The position numbers were made by a program, and so were the translations under genes. From NCBI GenBank assembly GCA_020002185.1, contig CM034534.1, positions 33,028,049-33,092,048 on the forward strand: a stretch of 64,000 nt of DNA, in the 5' to 3' direction. Within the stretch, counting starts at the first letter, position 1, and the number at the start of each line of letters is the position of its first letter. Shown here one piece after another: positions 61,550 through 64,000 of the stretch. Below the pieces are notes generated by a model, which worked only from the letters and a program-made list of their open reading frames with translations, did not search any database and was not told the DNA's origin. Source of the stretch: Paraescarpia echinospica. Its lineage: Eukaryota > Annelida > Polychaeta > Sabellida > Siboglinidae.

Positions 61550-61610
61550 CTAGCCTAATACTGGACAGGGCAACCAACAAAAAGCCTGGCTAAAACAACT
61601 ACCATACAAC

Positions 61611-62237
61611 CTGCGATCCGCTTCTTCAATCTTTTTTCTCAGCTTCGAAAAACAGCGTGCCTCGTTACCAGCCTCGTTACCAGCCTACATACAAACGTAC
61701 ATATCCTCTTCAGCTCTTGTAGGCTAGTAGCCTGTTAGCTGTTCTTCACAGTTATTTGTATTGGAACTGGTCATATTGCATAAACCATTATAAAATTGTT
61801 TTATTAAAACATTATCTTGTCGGCTGGTTGGATGTCGGAGCTGATTAATTAACTGATTTATACAGTTTTTCGGTGTGATGTTTTATTTTTTTAAATAAAG
61901 TTGATAAAACAGCACTAGTATGATATTGATAAGTTACAGAAGACTGAACATCGGCATTGTCATTGACTGATTGAAACATGATTCTTGTGTTTGTATGACC
62001 TGGAACAGTGATTAGTGGCAGTCCAGGACTCTATTAATTATCATAGTACAAGTAAGTGACATCACTTACTGGTTTCCAACAGTGGTTGAATAATATACTA
62101 ACTTGGCCATCGATCACTGTTCCAAGTTATTACGTGCCATTCCCTAATAGAAAAAACATACTACAAATGCTAGAAATATTTTTAAAAGTGAACACTTCAA
62201 ATCCATATTACAGGTTTACGTCTTGTTCCATTTGCAG
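61611..62237. other. Divergent-promoter side of B4GALT7, LINE 5' flank
   Basis: Contains a direct duplication of CTCGTTACCAGC (61661-61685). A 3' splice site (GTCTTGTTCCATTTGCAG) ends at 62237, implying an upstream non-coding exon of B4GALT7 that I could not place. Confidence 0.45.
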
Positions 62238-62266
62238 CACTCCTGTGATCAGTGTTGAGTTGGCAC

Positions 62267-63540
62267 ATGCTACCAATGAGACGCCCGCTGTATGGCAACT
62301 ACAGTGCACTGAGGAAGCACTCAAGGAATCTGATGAGACAATCAACAACGCTACAGAAGTTTATCCTTATCTGTGGCACCCTCCTCATCCTCTCCACACT
62401 GTTCATTGGCTACCAGCTCAGCTCCTGCGGCCCATGTCCTGACTGCCCGGCAAAAGGTCTCCTCCAGGTGGCAGCATGTTCCACTACACGAGTTGACATT
62501 GCCCCTCCTCCAGTCGATGTTCCTCTTCCGAGGAATGAGAATGTTGTCAGAGATGGGGTGACGAAAGATTCTGACGAGGCCAGCTGGGGCCCCCACAAGA
62601 TGGCGCTGATAGTGCCATTCCGGGACCGATTCGACGAGTTGTTAGAGTTTGTTCCACACATGCACAATTTTCTGAATACACAGAGAGTGAGGCATCAGAT
62701 CTTTGTCATCAACCAGGCGGACACCTACAGGTCAGAACTTAAGTCACACTCGCTTAGATTAGAACACAGGTCTACATCTATAGATCTAATACTTTAGCAC
62801 ATGGGTTGGTAAGAGTTTATAAGGGCTGCCAGTTGGTAAAAACATGGCCTGAGAGTTGGTTTGGTGAGAATATGGGAATGATAGTTGACAGTTGGTAAGA
62901 TGATGTAGGTGGTAATTGGTAAGAACATTGGTTAATAATACGGGCTGTCTGTTGGAAATCAGATTGGGCCACTTGGTAAGAATACAGGCTAGCGGCAAGG
63001 TTAAGGATTGGGAAGATGTGTGAAACGAAGGTCCATTTCATAATTGCTGTTCAAAGTATTGAGGGACTTTTCAACAACTTTTCAAATTTTTCAGTAACTT
63101 CGTGGTGTCAGTTGCTGAATATCTAAATATTTAATTAGTTCTGGTTTTGTTGGTTGTTTGTTGAATATCGGTGATCCAGAAACTTTTTCATTGAGAATTG
63201 TTGTTCTGTTTTAATACTCCCGTTAGGAACATGCCACACCGACATCCTCATTTGAATATCTGTTTATAATAATTATAACAAATTGTCTAAACTTGCAGCT
63301 GTTTATTGTTTTAGGTTCAACCGAGCATCCTTGATCAACATAGGGTTCCTGGAGAGTTCCTTTGACTGTGACTACATCTGTATGCATGATGTTGACCTAT
63401 TACCTCTGAACCCTGACCTCAACTACAGTTACCCTGACCCTGGGCCCATCCATGTGGCCGCCCCAGAGCTCCACCCACGCTATCACTACAAGACCTTTGT
63501 TGGGGGCATTCTGCTTCTGAAGAAAGAACACTTCCGACTT
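62267..63540 (+). CDS. B4GALT7: Beta-1,4-galactosyltransferase 7, first two coding exons (partial at 3')
   Basis: B4GALT7 adds the first galactose to xylose in the glycosaminoglycan-protein linker, in the Golgi. Coding exons are 62267-62730 and 63315-63540, joined in frame across a GTCAGA/TTTTAG intron ([18 protein letters not shown]). The product is a type II membrane protein: a short basic cytosolic tail, a membrane segment at about 32-51 ([20 protein letters not shown]), a stem, then the catalytic start [20 protein letters not shown] (106-125), [18 protein letters not shown], the metal-binding DVD at 180-182 in [10 protein letters not shown], and [20 protein letters not shown]. The exon ends at a GTGAGT donor. 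The remaining exons (the WGWGREDDE region) lie beyond the window. The ATG at 62267 was chosen, with a second at 62276; an upstream GTG in frame is not a credible eukaryotic start. Confidence 0.94.
62731..63314 (+). other. B4GALT7 intron 1 with degenerate GTTGGTAAGA words
   Basis: At 62805-62995 the words GTTGGTAAGA, GTTGGTAAAA and CTTGGTAAGAATACAGGCTA recur at irregular spacing of 20-50 bp, a decayed tandem repeat. Each word holds a GTAAGA donor-like core. Confidence 0.55.
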
Positions 63541-64000
63541 GTGAGTATGCGTGCTACAGCTGGGTCACAGTACCACAGTTATCTGGTGCTTTACCATGCA
63601 GCCTATAGCATAAATCGTAAAATGTGTAAGGCCTTATTGTGACAGTAGTTGATCATGACACTGTACAGGATGTTCTAAAAAACAGACCATCTTAACCTTA
63701 GATTTAAAAACTGCATCCACAGCTGCAGGGCCTCACCCAGGATCAAATTTTTGCCAGTCCAAATTTTTTCCGACATGCTACAAAGCGCAGTCGGGCATAC
63801 AGTCGGGCATGCGATCACATGCTTTGAAATTTTTTTTTTTCAAAGCATGTGATCCACAATTTTAATGCCACTTACAATAAGCACATATAAGTTGTTTCAT
63901 TAGAACACATTTAATTGCCACAATTTTCAAAATTATTAACAATACTATAACAAATTAGCAAACATATTTAATGTGGAATGCCAATTTTATATACAATTAA
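63541..64000 (+). other. B4GALT7 intron 2 (start) with a strong hairpin
   Basis: GATCACATGCTTTGAAA (about 63814) faces its exact inverse TTTCAAAGCATGTGATC (about 63838-63854) across a short T-run. A tandem CAGTCGGGCAT pair precedes it (63788 and 63800). No further coding exon was seen before the window ends. Confidence 0.6.

Larger units (their letters stand above)
57497..61610 (-). mobile_element. Apparently intact CR1-like LINE with two ORFs
   Basis: Two uninterrupted frames overlap by four bases (ATGA). The 3' end follows the ORF2 stop within about 30 bp and closes with a short repeat (TGTAAGTGTAAGTGTA on the element strand), as CR1-type elements do. The 5' boundary is unclear, somewhere past 61549. 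It has inserted between the divergent PGM3 and B4GALT7 genes, in PGM3 orientation, about 330 bp upstream of the PGM3 start codon. Open frames suggest recent activity. The clade call rests on protein layout. Confidence 0.88.

Noticed and set aside
62252..62266. Upstream GTG start for B4GALT7
   Set aside because: The in-frame codon is GTG; a eukaryotic start at the ATG at 62267 fits the short cytosolic tail and the splice acceptor just upstream.

Overview
The window is nuclear DNA of an animal. Split reading frames with GT-AG introns, a tRNA-derived SINE, CR1/L2-like LINE sequence, cut-and-paste DNA transposons and long minisatellites all point that way. The gene content and repeat style suggest a marine invertebrate, perhaps a mollusc or another spiralian. 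The species call is an inference with low confidence; the metazoan call is firm.

Three conserved protein genes can be traced exon by exon. (1) A heat shock 70 kDa protein 12A/B-like gene (HSPA12 family) lies on the + strand. Its last seven coding exons run from 27309 to 38274, and the 5' exons were not found. (2) A complete phosphoacetylglucosamine mutase gene (PGM3) lies on the - strand, with 18 coding exons from 57165 down to 43115 and 549 codons, all phases closing. (3) The first two coding exons of beta-1,4-galactosyltransferase 7 (B4GALT7) lie on the + strand at 62267-63540; the gene runs off the right edge. HSPA12 and PGM3 converge. PGM3 and B4GALT7 diverge, and both serve glycan synthesis: UDP-GlcNAc supply and the proteoglycan linker tetrasaccharide.

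Region by region: 1-6060 is non-coding with two SINE copies. 6064-9100 is a 48/47-bp minisatellite. 9523-12387 is a DNA transposon with perfect 33-bp terminal inverted repeats. 13270-13800 holds polypyrimidine and 35-bp repeats. 14801-16541 is a relic hAT-type gene, interrupted by a 1016-bp Harbinger-like element that sits exactly on a TTA codon. 17156-17995 is a second MITE-like element. 18160-25625 holds three more minisatellites. 27309-38274 is HSPA12, 43115-57165 is PGM3, about 57497-61600 is an intact two-ORF CR1-like LINE between the divergent promoters, and 62267 onward is B4GALT7.

The most striking observation is that two unrelated genes here each carry a tandem array whose unit is the 3' end of an exon plus its own 5' splice site. 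The HSPA12 intron holds about 61 copies of a 101-bp unit (about 40 bp exon, about 61 bp intron). The PGM3 intron holds 10 copies of a 36-bp unit (27 bp exon, 9 bp intron) that keeps the reading frame open. Each array is a tandem series of candidate donor sites. Tandem arrays of all kinds fill about a fifth of the window.
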